In this document: piece by piece, positions 1 to 10,364 of the stretch | Layout: every line of letters begins with the position of its first letter | How positions within the stretch are numbered: the stretch's first letter is position 1 | Source of the DNA: Massospora cicadina | Lineage: Eukaryota > Entomophthoromycota > Entomophthoromycetes > Entomophthorales > Entomophthoraceae | Assembly: GCA_022478985.1 (NCBI GenBank) | Contig: JAKSZP010012240.1 | Coordinates: 17,688 to 81,687 of the forward strand | DNA length: 64,000 nucleotides | Direction of reading: 5' to 3' | Position numbers and translations under genes: made by a program | Notes under the pieces: model-generated | The model's database searches: none | The model's input: the letters and a program-made list of their open reading frames with translations, nothing else | Told to the model about the DNA's origin: nothing

Positions 1-1051
1 CTTGCATTCATCAGAAATAAACCTTTATCCAGCTAATTCTTATTCTTAACTACGTTCTTTACCCCCACGAGGGAGCTGGGAAGCCATTGTGCTTATTAAC
101 AATAAACATATCAAAATTTATAAGATCAGAGTTAGCAAAAGTATTAGAACTCCCCATGCTTCCAGGGCGCCTTGTGATGGAAAAGCGCCTCAGGACTTCT
201 CCTCATATAAAGTTCAATCCATTGTATTTTTCTGTGGGGGAAATGGCTTCTTTACATAACAATATAACGTGGTAACCAACTCTTATGCTCTGTCATTACA
301 GGGTTGAGTGGTGGCATAAGACTGACCTGTGAACCTGAATTGATATATAAGTAATGCTAGTAAAAGTTGCTGAAATAATAAAAGTGCGTATTCCCATGGT
401 TTCTGAACTTTTAAAAAATAGTTTTTGGGACTTCAGCCATCCCCAACTACTGGATTGAATTATTTGCAAGCTAACGTAAGCCCTGATACTCCTCTAGATC
501 TTCCTAAATTTATCAAGGGGTACGCTGACCTCTTTGACGTCACAAAAGCACCCAATCTTATAGCTCATACCCACTGAATTTGAGTGTAAATCAATGGTTT
601 ACCTTGTTAAGAATTAATCTCCCATCTACCCCTTGTCCTTAGGGGGAGGAGGCTAACATAGAAGAGTTAGTCAGTGATATGCTTTCTTAAGGACAGATCT
701 TCAAGTATTCATCTCTGGTATGCTCCTCTCTATTTGTGGAGAAGGATGATGAGGATCTTCGCCCTTGTGTGTAATATGGTAACCTCAACAATGTGACAGT
801 CCCAGATCTGCACCCCATATAACTAGAACAACAGATTACATTCTACGTAGAAAAGGCCAAGGCCTTCAGCAATCTGGACTTCCTGAACGCATTCAACCAG
901 ATCAGCATTAAGGAGGGTCAGGAAAGGTTAACACTTTCTGCACCATAAAAGGCACTTATCAATTCCGTGTAATGCCTTTTAAGCTAAAAAACGCCCCTGC
1001 CTGCTTCCAGCGCATTATTGATGTTGTTCTTGGGGACCTTATTGAAGTGTG
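1..1051 (+). mobile_element. Ty3/Gypsy element A, left part
   Basis: This is the 5' portion of a degenerate Gypsy retrotransposon that starts before the window and resumes at 13896. The first 480 bases show no clear domain and probably belong to the gag/protease region. Element B has been inserted exactly at 1051/1052 and duplicated GTGTG (1047-1051 and 13896-13900). RT protein similarity ties A to elements E and F on the other strand: FLNAFNQISIKEGQE here against CLNAFNQICIKKGQE in F. Confidence 0.8.
484..1051 (+). pseudogene. pol: Element A pol, N-terminal half of reverse transcriptase
   Basis: Broken reading of a Gypsy pol. A linker of the type LPKFIKGYADLFDV is seen near 500-541. LFVEKDDEDLRPCV (about 734-775) is the RT start, FSNLDFLNAFNQI (about 866-904) is the block with the first catalytic Asp, and MPFKLKNAPACFQRII (about 972-1019) follows. 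Several stops and frameshifts interrupt it, so it is not functional. The next RT block, with the second catalytic Asp, lies 12.8 kb away at 13909 because element B sits in between. Confidence 0.85.
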
Positions 1052-2196
1052 TGTTGGAATTTTCCCATATTCTCAGCCTGCTAGATTACCTGGTATTACT
1101 AGGGGAAAATTCCCTAAGGCAAAGTGAATAAGAAATCAGTTGGCCTGAGTTTTGGAGGAACTACGTTTGGGGGATTTTGGGATATTCACCTGGTCAGATC
1201 TGTTGGGATCAATTCGGATGAATACCTAAGATCTCATCAGGTGGAGTGGCTGACAAAATAGGGGCACCTGATAGTGATTAACTATCAGGTGTACTGATTG
1301 GGATTGGTTGGGTTTCATCACCAACTGATTGGTAATGAATAGTGAAGTTATGAGGTGAGTGATGACACCTGCAACTAACAAATCAATTGGTTGATGAAGT
1401 GACCTGCCATATTTGTAATATATCATTACCTAAACAGGTCGCTAGCCAATTATGGTTGGTTCTCTTGGATTGAGAGGTAAACGTTAGGGACACATTTTCT
1501 GACTCTTTACTTTTGAGGTCTTGATGATGTCCAATGATGGAATCCTAGCCAAGATGGGGAAGACCATTACTGCTGAGACGAAGAAGGGTGATTCAATGGC
1601 AACGGCTGCCATTTCATCAAAGAGGTGTCAACTGAGGGTTAGACAGCTGAATCCCCTACTATATAATTCTTTAGGATTTACTATAATAAAAAACCCTTAG
1701 AAAACTCTAGTTTGAAGATAACAAGTACTTTGCAGTAATATTATCAATTCAGTGTATAGTTAGACTATCAGCTTCTATTGTGTCATTCTATCTTAAGGAT
1801 ATTATTGCAGAAGGCAATAATTGGAAGACTCTCAGAGAGAAGAGTTAAGATCTAAACGGGGATCTAGAGATGAAGGAACCACAATCAGGGATAACTGCCA
1901 ACTGTGTGTTGGGCCAAGAGAGACTGTCACCAGGGTATCTTAACAAAGATCAGGTGGAAAAGAATATAGGGAATGAATCCCTACAAATATGACTTACAGA
2001 GTATTTAAACGGAAGTACTGGCCGAAGCATTGGTCCTAATAATAGTTCAATCTCAGCTAGAGATAATATTCTCCATACTATTATTGATTAATAAATTTTA
2101 TACAACATGACAAAGTACACGAGGGAATTGAACCTGTGCAGTAAAAAGGTTACTGGCTTGATGACCAATAATCAAACACTAGAGTAAATTTTTACA
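1052..2196 (+). repeat. 5' LTR of element B
   Basis: 1145 bp, TGTTGG...TTTACA, paired with 12752-13895. Identity is uneven. Roughly the first 310 bp carry many mostly transition-type differences, 1367-1660 differ at essentially one site, and the rest differ at a few percent. The CTATATAA at 1659-1666 could be its TATA box. Confidence 0.93.
1659..1666 (+). promoter_or_regulatory. TATA-like box in the B LTR
   Basis: CTATATAA occurs at the same place in both LTRs (also 13359-13366), inside the most conserved LTR segment. A TATA box at the end of U3 is usual for LTR elements. No transcription start can be read from sequence alone. Confidence 0.35.
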
Positions 2197-2217
2197 ATTT
2201 GTTGCTCAATACAGGGG
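2197..2217 (+). other. Primer-binding-site-like sequence of element B
   Basis: Directly after the LTR comes ATTTGTTGCTCAATACAGGG. It aligns with the corresponding sequence of element G (TTTGGTGCTCACTATGGGG, minus strand at 39337-39356), so the site appears conserved between the two families. I did not assign the primer tRNA. Confidence 0.5.
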
Positions 2218-2242
2218 TAGCTGAGTTGAAGAACCTATAAAG

Positions 2243-3100
2243 ATGTCCTATGAAGATGTTTCCAATTTTGGAAATAAGTTACTGAAGGAAGTAACGAAGA
2301 TAGAACGTGAAGAGGATCACGTTCAGTGGCGTTCACCCAGCTCAGCAGTGGAGCTCCAAATGAAGCAAAATGAAGATACTCAAGTTCAGGGAAAAGGACT
2401 TGCAACCTAGATATGAAACTATCTAGTGCTGCAAGGAAACCAGTTCCGCCGGACATCTACTTGAGATGAAGAGTTTCAGCAGGGTCAACTTGGGTTGAAA
2501 TTGGGCCCGATGGAAATAGTCCCAAGGAACAGCAGGATCAACTCAGGTTGAAATTGGGTCCGCTCTTAATAGTCCTGATTAGTGAGTGTTTAGTTGAGGC
2601 ATTGGACAGAATAAGAAGTAATCAATACAGAGAATTGGATTGCCATATCAATGAAGAGATGAATTCAAAATAGGAAATGATAGATCCAAGATAGTGGAGA
2701 AAATTGTTGACTTAATAACGCTCAATCACTGATCAGAAGTTACTAAAGACGAGTTCATCAATTTAGGAGAAATTAGATGAAGCTAACGAGGCCAGAACGA
2801 CCTGTATAATCAAGGATAGCCACGAAGGCTGAAAATCGTTTTTAGGAGAAAAACGAGCTGGACAATCGGATAAAACTGTTGTCTGATGAGATACAAAGAT
2901 CCAAAAGCATTAGTTGGCGAATAAGAGATGAAATTAGGGCCTGTTGGACAAATTTCCATTCGGGATTAAAGGCCTAATTCAGGAGAATTGCCCAAAGTTG
3001 GCAAGTATGCCCTATACGTGAGGAGACAGCGATGCTGGTCATATAGGGAGAAAGGTTAATACTAATTGGTAGTATTGAGTCTAAGAAAAAATAGTTGCAA
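2243..3100 (+). pseudogene. Possible gag remnant of element B
   Basis: The region downstream of the primer site is where gag is expected. An ATG at 2243 opens a 55-codon charged frame (MSYEDVSNFGNKLLKEVTK...), followed by many stops. The rest is purine-rich and Glu/Lys-like in its broken frames, but I see no zinc knuckle. The assignment rests on position only. Confidence 0.3.
2477..2576 (+). repeat. Two tandem copies of a ~53-bp unit
   Basis: CAGCAGGGTCAACTTGGGTT... starts at 2477 and recurs at 2530 as CAGCAGGATCAACTCAGGTT.... Both copies end in AATAGTCC. It is a diverged local duplication inside the gag-like region of B. Confidence 0.75.
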
Positions 3101-3101
3101 T

Positions 3102-3320
3102 GTTCCCAGCGGACCTCTGAACCATTAAATGGTTATGTCCAGAGATTTTGGTTAAGTCCCAGAAGGGGACCACTGAACCAAATGGTTGGTTAAATCTTAA
3201 GAGGATAAGATTTTGAACCATGATAACTGGTAGGTTTAAGTACACAGGACCCAGTTTGGATGAAGGGAAAAGAAAGACCTCTGAGCCTTTTTGTAGGTTT
3301 CAAGTCCCATTGAAAAAAAT
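3102..3320 (+). repeat. Copy 1 of a ~215-bp block repeated on both sides of B pol
   Basis: This block aligns along its whole length with 10701-10910. Both start GTTCCCA, and both carry the run ACTGGTAGGTTTAAGTAC followed by CAGGACC. Inside each block the motif GGACC(A/T)CTGAACCA alternates with GGTTAAGTCC-like pieces, so the block is itself built of degenerate ~45-bp repeats. It ends in an A-rich stretch. Its function is unknown. Confidence 0.8.
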
Positions 3321-3430
3321 ACAAAACATATATAAAATATTAAAATATTGATTTTATGATCTAAGAGTTTTTGGACTTAAGAAGCGACAAGGAATCCTGA
3401 TGGCTGAATGGAGGAAATCCCACTCATGAT

Positions 3431-3769
3431 GAGATGAAATTATTGGCTGGGGTAGCCGAAAGTATCAACCTATTGGTTGATTAAGAGCAACTCGCTGATC
3501 TGTTGGAAGGCCAGCAATAGGAGATGCTCAAAATGTTAAAAAGTATCGGAGAGTATTTGCCCAAAATTATGACCATGATGCGGGATGCGCATGAGGCGCA
3601 ATCCACAAGGTCAATACTGGGGAAAATCTGCCAATCAGGCTGAATTGAGACAATTCCACAATTTTGGGTCTCTCAATGAAATGGGATTACTGGCTGGGTA
3701 GCTGAAAGCATCAAACTATTGGTTGATTGGGAGCAGCTCGCTGATCTGCTGGAAGGCCAGCAGGAAGAG
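3431..3769 (+). repeat. Direct duplication (~95 bp) with 243-bp spacing in element B
   Basis: 3431-3525 and 3674-3769 are similar. Both contain GATTGGGAGCAGCTCGCTGA-like sequence and GGAAGGCCAGCA. In translation both give LLAG...LADLLEGQQ-like peptides. It looks like an internal duplication in the gag-pol junction of B, where protease and RT would be expected. Confidence 0.7.
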
Positions 3770-3799
3770 GCCCAGGAATCCTTCAATAAATTGTGCTGG

Positions 3800-4212
3800 T
3801 ATTTGATAGATTCACCAATTCTGAAAAATCCAAATTTGATTGGGAATTTATCATTCAAACTGATGCTTCATTAACAGCGATTGGCGCTGTACTGAACCAA
3901 GAGATGAACTTGGGGATGAGCATCTGGTGGCGTATGTGAGCTGTACACTCTCAGCCGTTGAGAGGAACTGCACTGTGACTGAGTGGGAATGCCTTGTGGT
4001 CATATATGCATGCAAGCAGTTTTAAGTGTATGTCCACGGAATGCACTTTAAGGTGGTGATGGACCACTCTTCGCTGCGTTGGCTGAACAATCTAAGAGAA
4101 CTTGAAGAACGACTGGCCCAATGGGCACTTAAGCTTCAGGCTTACAACTATGAGATAATCCACCAAGCGGGGCTTCTCACCAGAACGCGGATAGCTTATT
4201 GTGGTTGCTAAT
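3800..4212 (+). pseudogene. pol: Element B pol, RNase H domain
   Basis: The frames read FDWEFIIQTDASLTAIGAVL (about 3835-3894) with the first RNase H Asp, then HFKVVMDHSSLRWL and ERLAQWALKLQAYNYEIIH (about 4044-4170). This is the usual Gypsy RNase H order. A frameshift lies near 3900-4020. The RT expected directly upstream is missing. Confidence 0.85.
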
Positions 4213-4379
4213 GGTCTAGTTGATATACCCGCAGGAAGATGAGCTATTCCAGAGAATTGTCGAAGGAAGAATCAAGGATGAGCCCCAAGAAATCTAAGGT
4301 GCGTTTTGAAAAGTGATGGAAAACACTGATACTATGGATGGACAAGTATTCAAGATGATTAATGGGAAGTGACTATTCC

Positions 4380-4491
4380 CAAAACTATCAGAAAGAGCAG
4401 CAATAGTATAAGCAGCTCACAAGGTTGTTGGGCACAGAGGCCTGAGGAAAACAACTGACCATATTTGCTAGTATTATCATTGGGAATCAAT
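4380..4491 (+). pseudogene. pol: Element B integrase, HH half of the zinc finger
   Basis: AHKVVGHRGLRKTTDHI (about 4412-4465) supplies the two histidines of the integrase HHCC zinc finger. The two cysteines (CVECQ) are found only after the LINE, near 9786. The LINE therefore landed between the two halves of this finger. Confidence 0.8.
4476..4491 (+). repeat. Left target-site duplication of the LINE
   Basis: ATCATTGGGAATCAAT here matches ATCATTGTGAATCAAT at 9733-9748 with one mismatch in 16. It is interpreted as the site duplicated when the LINE integrated. Confidence 0.85.
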
Positions 4492-4597
4492 ACTTTTCTT
4501 TCTCGTTGCAAACACTTTTGCAACCTATTCAATACAAGACTAAATCTAGTTTGATAGCTCACAGAGGAGATTAGTCTGCGCCCATGTCAGGGAGCAG

Positions 4598-5830
4598 TTG
4601 GGCAAGCAAGGTAAGAGGAGCAGGCGGAAGGCCCGCGGCCTCCAACGTTCAAAAACGCCCCAGAGAATCCGGCAGAATAGACAAAAATCTCAAAAAACTG
4701 GCGGTCACAATTTCCCCGGAGATACTCATGTGGCAAGCATGATGCAACCAGTACATCAACATGCCACACTCCCAGCCACTTTCATCGGTGGAATTTGGAG
4801 TCCATGTGTATCTGGACATCCAAAAAACGGCCTTATGGGAAAAATTTTATGAAGATGTACACAAAATTTTCCCGACTGCAGTGTACGTTGCACCTCACTC
4901 CATGTCATGCGGTTGGCTGGACCTAGGTTTCAAAAGCAAAATAGTAGCAGATGAGGCTGCAGCGGTGCGCATTGTGGTCGACCTCCCTGAAGGGCAATGG
5001 GTTGTCGAAACCAAACGCACCAGATGGACAAAATCAAACCAATTTTCCTCACATTTGACTTTTTGCCTACTACAGTAAAACATGACATTTTGGAGCAACA
5101 CCTGAAAGATGGTCTCGCCATATATGGCGAATTACAATCTTTTGAAATGCAACGCTTCAGACCATCTAGTACTAAAAAAAAAAAGAAATGCAACGCTTCA
5201 CGCTGATGCCACACCTGTGCACCGGCAAAGCCATTGCAGTTCTGACCCCAACTAAGGAGATCATGAAGGACCTAACCCAGATCCCACACTCCACTTTATT
5301 GATATCGCAGGGCATACCACCCACCCATTCTGGGTAACCGTGGACAGCGCGCCCCCCATTTGCACCCACTGTGACACGTTCAGCCATAAGGTGCACGCAT
5401 GCCCCATCAAGGAGGGCGTCACATTCCAAGAGCACCCCTCGGCGGCCATGGCTAGTGGAGAGGCGCACTACAAGCCAACTACAAGCACCAAGGAGGCTTT
5501 CCTGTGGGGAGCACAAGGCTGCTACCTATTGGTAAAGCCCATCTCCCACAGGAGCGGAAGAAGGCCAAGCAGGCCCATAGGGCCGCAGCCAAGGAAGTGG
5601 TCAAGGCCACCACTGCCATCCCATAATCACAACGCCAGGAGGACATGGAGACCTTCGCGGTGGAAGTGACTCAGGAATCCATCAACCAATCAGATTGGGA
5701 AGCCCATGCTGAGCGGGCCACTCAATCTGAGGATCTAATGGGAGATTCAAACTCACCCAATCGCTGCACCCAAGCTCCGCTTGAAACTGACTTGGGACCT
5801 ATCCCAACTAAAATTTTTTTTTTGACCCAC
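4598..5830 (+). pseudogene. LINE ORF1 (gag-like, zinc knuckle)
   Basis: An RNA-binding ORF1 broken by frameshifts. Open segments lie at 4598-4852, 4761-5078, 4997-5206, 5340-5669 and 5645-5845. The middle part reads GWLDLGFKSKIVADEAAA, then FLTFDFLPTTVKHDILEQHL and GLAIYGELQ. The knuckle is CTHCDTFSHKVHAC (CX2CX4HX4C, 5361-5402), preceded by HPFWVTV. The same pattern (HPFW..V, knuckle) occurs in the two gag-only retroposons at 39424 and 60801, which shows common ancestry. A 25-base poly(A) insertion (5160-5184) interrupts it. Frame-sharing downstream suggests a basic tail after the knuckle. Confidence 0.8.
5160..5184 (+). mobile_element. Micro-retroposon GACCATCTAGTACT-A11
   Basis: A 25-base insert (14-base unit plus 11 A) sits between two perfect copies of GAAATGCAACGCTTCA (5144-5159 and 5185-5200). 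The same unit with seven A occurs on the minus strand at 38384-38404 with its own flanking repeat. The target duplication and poly(A) tail are the hallmarks of reverse-transcribed insertion. Confidence 0.8.
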
Positions 5831-6042
5831 TCAACAGTGCACTGAACTCATCCACACCACAAAAAATTCGTCCGACGTCAGTAAAACAAAAAGTGAAGGC
5901 CAAAGCCAACGCGACTCTTTCTGCAAAAATTAACATAAACCCCAATAGCGTTGCTGCTAACACCTGCACTGCTGTGAAAGCCTGTGGGGACCTTGAAGAG
6001 GCTGGTGGGCCTGGGGGCCCACCCCCTCACACCTAAGGTGCG

Positions 6043-6740
6043 ATGGGGAAACCCTTCACTCTAGGGACGCTGAATATCGCCGGACTCAAGGCCTCCCCAT
6101 CCTGGGCTAGGAAACTGAGTTTTTTACAACACAATTTACCCGTGGATATCCTGGCCATCCAGGAGTCCCACTGTCCACGAGGTTCCAAGGAAGCTTGGAA
6201 AACAATGCTCCTCCCATCCCTATCCTTTTGGTCAAAGCACTGTGGGGTGCTAATTCAGAAATTTTTTTTCAAATTCACATCCTCAGAAATATTCCTAAAT
6301 GGCTGAGTGCTCATCGTCACCTTCTCGTGGGCCAACATTGCACACGCAATCATCAACATCTATGCCCCAAACAGTGCACATAAGCATTGGGAATTTTTCT
6401 CGTTGGTTAAATCCCCCCGCTACCCCCTGATTCTTTCCTAGTTGGCGACATGAACTGTTGGCTAACCTCACTAATGGACCAGTGGCCTCACTCACCCCAC
6501 ACCCCACAGGGTCACATAGAACTATGCGTTCTAAAAGCCACCCTTGGGTTAATGGATGCACTGCTGCGACATGCCCCACTGCTCAAAAACATGACGCGTC
6601 CCCACATCCACAACAGCCAATTAAGGTCCATGACCCGCATCGACCTTATTCTAATGCTGGCGAAATTCCAACCCCACATCTCCCACTTCAAAACAACAAA
6701 AATGGAATTCTCCGACCACTGACTGGTCTTGATAACATAC
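6043..6740 (+). pseudogene. LINE ORF2, endonuclease domain
   Basis: The frame from 6043 begins with FTLGTLNIAGLKASPSWARK and DILAIQESH, the N-terminal motifs (metal-binding Asn and Glu) of the APE-type endonuclease. Frameshifts then move it to WANIAHAIINIYAPN (about 6324-6370), LVGDMNCW (about 6438-6460) and MTRIDLILML...EFSDH (about 6630-6720), which carries the catalytic His. All landmark motifs are present in order, so only reading-frame breaks separate it from the family pattern. It is 12 bases downstream of a stop-rich spacer after ORF1. Confidence 0.85.
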
Positions 6741-7369
6741 CACTACCCGTCACAGTTGTAAAGGCCCCACATTGGTGCAAAATCTGTCCCCCTGAGCTCG
6801 TGTCGCCAGGATTTTCCACATGGGTGGAAGAGGCAACTTTGGTAAAATCTTTTGTTGTACCGTTTTGCATGGACCCCATTTCCACATGGGCAACTTTCAG
6901 AGAGAAACACCATATTCCACTATCGCCATCTCTCCTCCAGATGCTCACGAGCCACATCAGTGATTATCTCGCACGCTCTGGCGGAATTGGCCCACTTGGA
7001 GTCCAACATTCCAGCCACAGGATATAGCCCTGTATAGGGCCAGAAGTGGGTGGAGGCAGCCGCCCACCTCAACGCACTCAAAAGGCAACACAAACATCGG
7101 GTTTGTGTCCAATACAGGGCCACACACATCACTAAAGGCAACAAGTGCACCGCATACTTCTTTAAAAAATTTTCACACCATGACAGAGCGTGTCCTGCAC
7201 ACAGATGTGAAGATCAGATAATTCCATTGTTGGCACACCGGCCGAAGTGGCAATCAAAATGAAAAAATATTACTCCAAGTTATACCAAGCCGAACCAATT
7301 CAGCCAGCCAAAATGGCAGAATTTCTTGACTGAGCTCATATTTGCACTATTTTCTGATACCCAGAAATA

Positions 7370-9559
7370 ATGAATTTAATTACTCCGAACAAATTATGGA
7401 CAGCCATACGCGGTGCGCCAAACCAAAAATGCCCAGGCCCAGATGGCATTCAATATGAGTTCTACAAAAAATATTTCAAATATATATCCCCATTGCTGCT
7501 AGCCTCACTTAACCAAAGCCTGTTGGAAATGCGCCTCCTACCAGGAGGACATGAGGCCTTTACTTTCACACTCTTCAAGAAAGGGGACAAGCTTGACTTA
7601 GCCAACTGGCGCCCCATTTCTCTAACAAACACAGACACCTAAATTTTAACAAAAATTATGGCTAACCGTTTAGGGACTGTAGCATCTGCCACCATCTCCC
7701 CAGAACAATTCGGTTTCATCCCCAGAAGGTCGATTTGGGATAACGTGCACTCTGTGGCTCATGTATGTCAGTCCACAGCCTCTGGGGCACTTGTATTCTT
7801 GGACCAACAAAAGGCCTATGATAGAGTAAACTGGGAATACCTAAGGGCCTGCCTCCATCAATTCCGCCTACCCCCGCTTCATAAACTGGGTGAAGATGCT
7901 CACAGAATCTGCGACAATGGCAGTGCATGGCCCAGGCTTCAAACGGAAGTAGTCCGCCCTCAAAGGGGCCTGCGACAAGGGGACCCCATCAGCCCACTCT
8001 TATACAACTTCAGCCTTGACCCACTACTGTGAAATGTGAATGCCCACCTCACTGGGGTCCATGTGCCAGGCCAAACCCCAGTCAAGATGATGGCATTTGC
8101 AGATGATTGCATGGTGGGGGTGTCTAATAACAAAGATGCACGCGCGCTTGAAGCCCTCATCCAGGAATATTCCCGGGTAAGCAACGCGGCACTGAATGCC
8201 TCCAAAACTGAAATCATCCTCCTTGGTCAGTTTCAGAACTGCTGGGCCCCAGCAATTAGTTCCCAACCTGGCCCATCTGCTCGCCCACGTCCACGCCTTA
8301 CTAACTCAACACACACCGCTCCACTGGTGCTCCCCTTCATGCCACGTCCTACCATAGGACTGGTGCGCCATCTGGGCGTGTGGATGGAGGCAGGCGGATA
8401 TGCGTCAGCAGTAATGGAATGCCATATACTGGACAACGTGACAAAGCGAATCGCCTCTCTCAGAGCCCACCCTACTACCCTCACTGGCAGGGTTGTTCTT
8501 GCCAACTCTATGCTCCTATCCAAAGTCTGGTTCGGAGCCCACGCCATCCCCTTCTCACCAAGCCTTTTCAAATCCCTGTATGCTTTGCTGCAAGGATGGC
8601 TTTGGTCAGGTCGCCCTCCACCAGTACGGCTAGAGGTCATGTTTGGCCCTCATCATCATGGTGGCATGGGCCTGCTTGACTTCAAAGCCCATGCTGCCAA
8701 GATCCTGGGCACTTGGACCGTGGCCATCACTGCTCCTACACTCCCATCCCCACACTGGTCCCGCGCGGCCCACTCCAACTTTTCCCGAGCCTTGGGCCTC
8801 AATAATCCATTGAACCCCCACTCCCTGATGAGATACCTCGCATCACACACATCGGCCACAGGTCCTCACGGGACAAAAACCCACTACAAACGAATCCTAC
8901 TCTCCATGCGAAGCGCAGAGTGGAGAATTTGTATTAGTGGACATACAACCTGAAGAGGCCGCCCCTCTCCTCAGTTCACACAAGAGGTACAGGGGCTACC
9001 CATCCATGATGGCTTGATCCCCATTCAACCCCATGTCCTATCCAGGGTGGACTACCTGGACATGATGGACATCCCTTATTCCACTGAGACCCAAAAGACT
9101 ATCTGGAAATACACACACCATCCTCTGTTGCAGCCTCAAGTCCGCTCCCATGTGTGGCGCTGCCTGAGGCGGGTGTATCATACAGCTGAGCGCTCTAACG
9201 CTTTACACTCATCCTGTGTCGTGTGTGGCCAGTATGGAACGCTGTTCCACCGCCTGGAAAAGTGCCCCACCTCTAAAGTGATATGGCGCGAAGTTCAACG
9301 TCTGCTGGGCCAGGATCAAACGCATCCCTTCAGTCTGTCAAGAGATATGTTTGCTTCATCAATGGCCTCCCTCCCTCCACCCTCCCTCCGTGCTCTGGTG
9401 GTTGCAATCGCCATGTGGACTATCCACAAGATTGTCTTGGATGCCATTTTTAAGCATGGATGTTTGGATACCTCCCACCGCGTCACCGACAGCTGGTCTC
9501 CTCCTGGTTCCCAGTCTGGTTCATCAAATCAGACCCCTTCCTCCACACGTGCTCAATAG
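7370..9559 (+). pseudogene. LINE ORF2, reverse transcriptase and C-terminal zinc finger
   Basis: A single frame runs from 7370 to 9559 with only three stops (about 7640, 8030 and 8951). RT motifs are KCPGPDGIQYEFYKK, LANWRPISLTN, GFIPRRS, VFLDQQKAYDRVNW (first Asp), RGLRQGDPISPLLYN and MAFADDCMVG (catalytic pair, about 8087-8116). A thumb region with HLGVWMEAGGY follows. A CVVC...H...C finger (about 9213-9275, ending KCPTSKVIW) is the zf-RVT type seen in L1-like elements. Two of the stops are TGA in places where Trp or Arg would fit. This is the best preserved long frame among the transposons here apart from element F and the gag-only retroposon. Confidence 0.9.
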
Positions 9560-9690
9560 TGGCTACGGATCCTTCACACGTTCCTTCCCCCTCCCTATAA
9601 GTGGCGTTCCCACTGGCAACAAGAGATAGCATCGCTTCTCTGGGGTGCCTCCCCTGGTACTAAGTTTGTCTTTACTGAGTCATATTCGGA

Positions 9691-9732
9691 AGTGTCCATC
9701 CCATGGTCATCCTTCCCCGCAATAAATTTAAA
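9691..9732 (+). other. LINE 3' tail shared with SINE and gag-only retroposon
   Basis: GTGTCCATCCCATGGTCAT followed by CCTTCCCCGCAATAAATTTAAA. Compare CTGTCCATCCCCTGGTCGGC (gag-only, minus strand at 60801) and CTGTCCCCTGGTCAGC (SINE). Such shared ends are known to be how a LINE RT recognises RNAs it copies. The AATAAA could also serve as a poly(A) signal. Confidence 0.75.
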
Positions 9733-9748
9733 ATCATTGTGAATCAAT
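9733..9748 (+). repeat. Right target-site duplication of the LINE
   Basis: ATCATTGTGAATCAAT, the partner of 4476-4491. Directly after it the integrase frame of element B resumes with YDAVDHLACCVECQ. Confidence 0.85.
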
Positions 9749-9751
9749 CAA

Positions 9752-10364
9752 CTATGATGCCGTGGATCATCTGGCTTGTTGTGTGGAGTGCCAGCTGCAA
9801 AAACCACACAAGAATACAACTGGATACTGACTGGTCCACCCTGGATTTGCCTGGCACATGGTGTCCATTTATGTGATGGGACCGCTGATGATGAGCACAA
9901 GGGGAGTCAAGTACATCATAGCTGCCATTGGCCATCTGACAAGATGGGTCAAAACGAAGGCCTTACCAGAGTAGACGCTACCAGTACTGCGAGATTCATC
10001 CTGGATCAAGTAGTATACCAGCATGAGTGTCTGAAAGTTCTGCTGAGTGACAATGGGAACAACTTCACATCTCGTGATCCTGAGGCTAAATGAAATAATG
10101 GGGATCTAAGGAGTCGTGTCAGTACCATACTGGCAAGAGAGAAATGTACTGGTAGAATGGGTCAATGGGACGCTGGCCATGACGCTGAGGAAGCTAGTCG
10201 CAGGGAGAACTTCTGCATGGGGAATGTACCTGAGTTTGGTGACGTTTGCATACAACATTAGTCATCATATGGTGATGGGAAAGACACCGTTTGAATTATT
10301 ATATGGAAGAAAGGCCGCGTTGCCACTGATTTTATATTTGGTGGTGGAACCTACTCGAAGATGA
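9752..10364 (+). pseudogene. pol: Element B integrase, CC finger, core and C-terminal part
   Basis: It starts with the finger cysteines (HLACCVECQLQKP). It continues with TRGVKYIIAAIGHLTRWVKT (about 9899-9958), ARFILDQVVYQHECLKVLLSD (about 9988-10050, second catalytic Asp) and LVEWVNGTLAMTLRKLV (about 10150-10200, containing the third acidic residue). AYNISHH and GKTPFELLYGRKA end it. At least three frameshifts occur. The core is closest to the integrase of element G (YIIVAINHLTKVEAK). No chromodomain was recognised behind it. Confidence 0.85.

Larger units (their letters stand above)
4492..9732 (+). mobile_element. L1-like non-LTR retrotransposon (LINE), about 5.24 kb
   Basis: Flanked by a 16-bp direct repeat. 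It carries ORF1 with a CCHC zinc knuckle (4598-5830), an apurinic-type endonuclease (6043-6740), a reverse transcriptase with FADD and a C-terminal CCHC finger (7370-9559), and a 3' end with CCCCGCAATAAATTTAAA. There is no poly(A) run; the tail is AATAAATTTAAA. Its last 40 bases match the 3' ends of the SINE at 31733, the gag-only retroposon at 60801 and the fragment at 63816. The order EN-RT-zinc finger is the L1/Tx1 type. No RNase H domain was seen. Confidence 0.92.

Noticed and set aside
5813..5822. Run of T that could be the tail of a minus-strand retroposon
   Set aside because: No flanking direct repeat could be found.
6255..6293. TCAGAAAT repeated on both sides of a T-run with 13 further bases, resembling another micro-insertion
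   Set aside because: The repeat is only about 8 bp, and the endonuclease translation reads through smoothly (VLIQKFFFKF...), so it fits native coding sequence.
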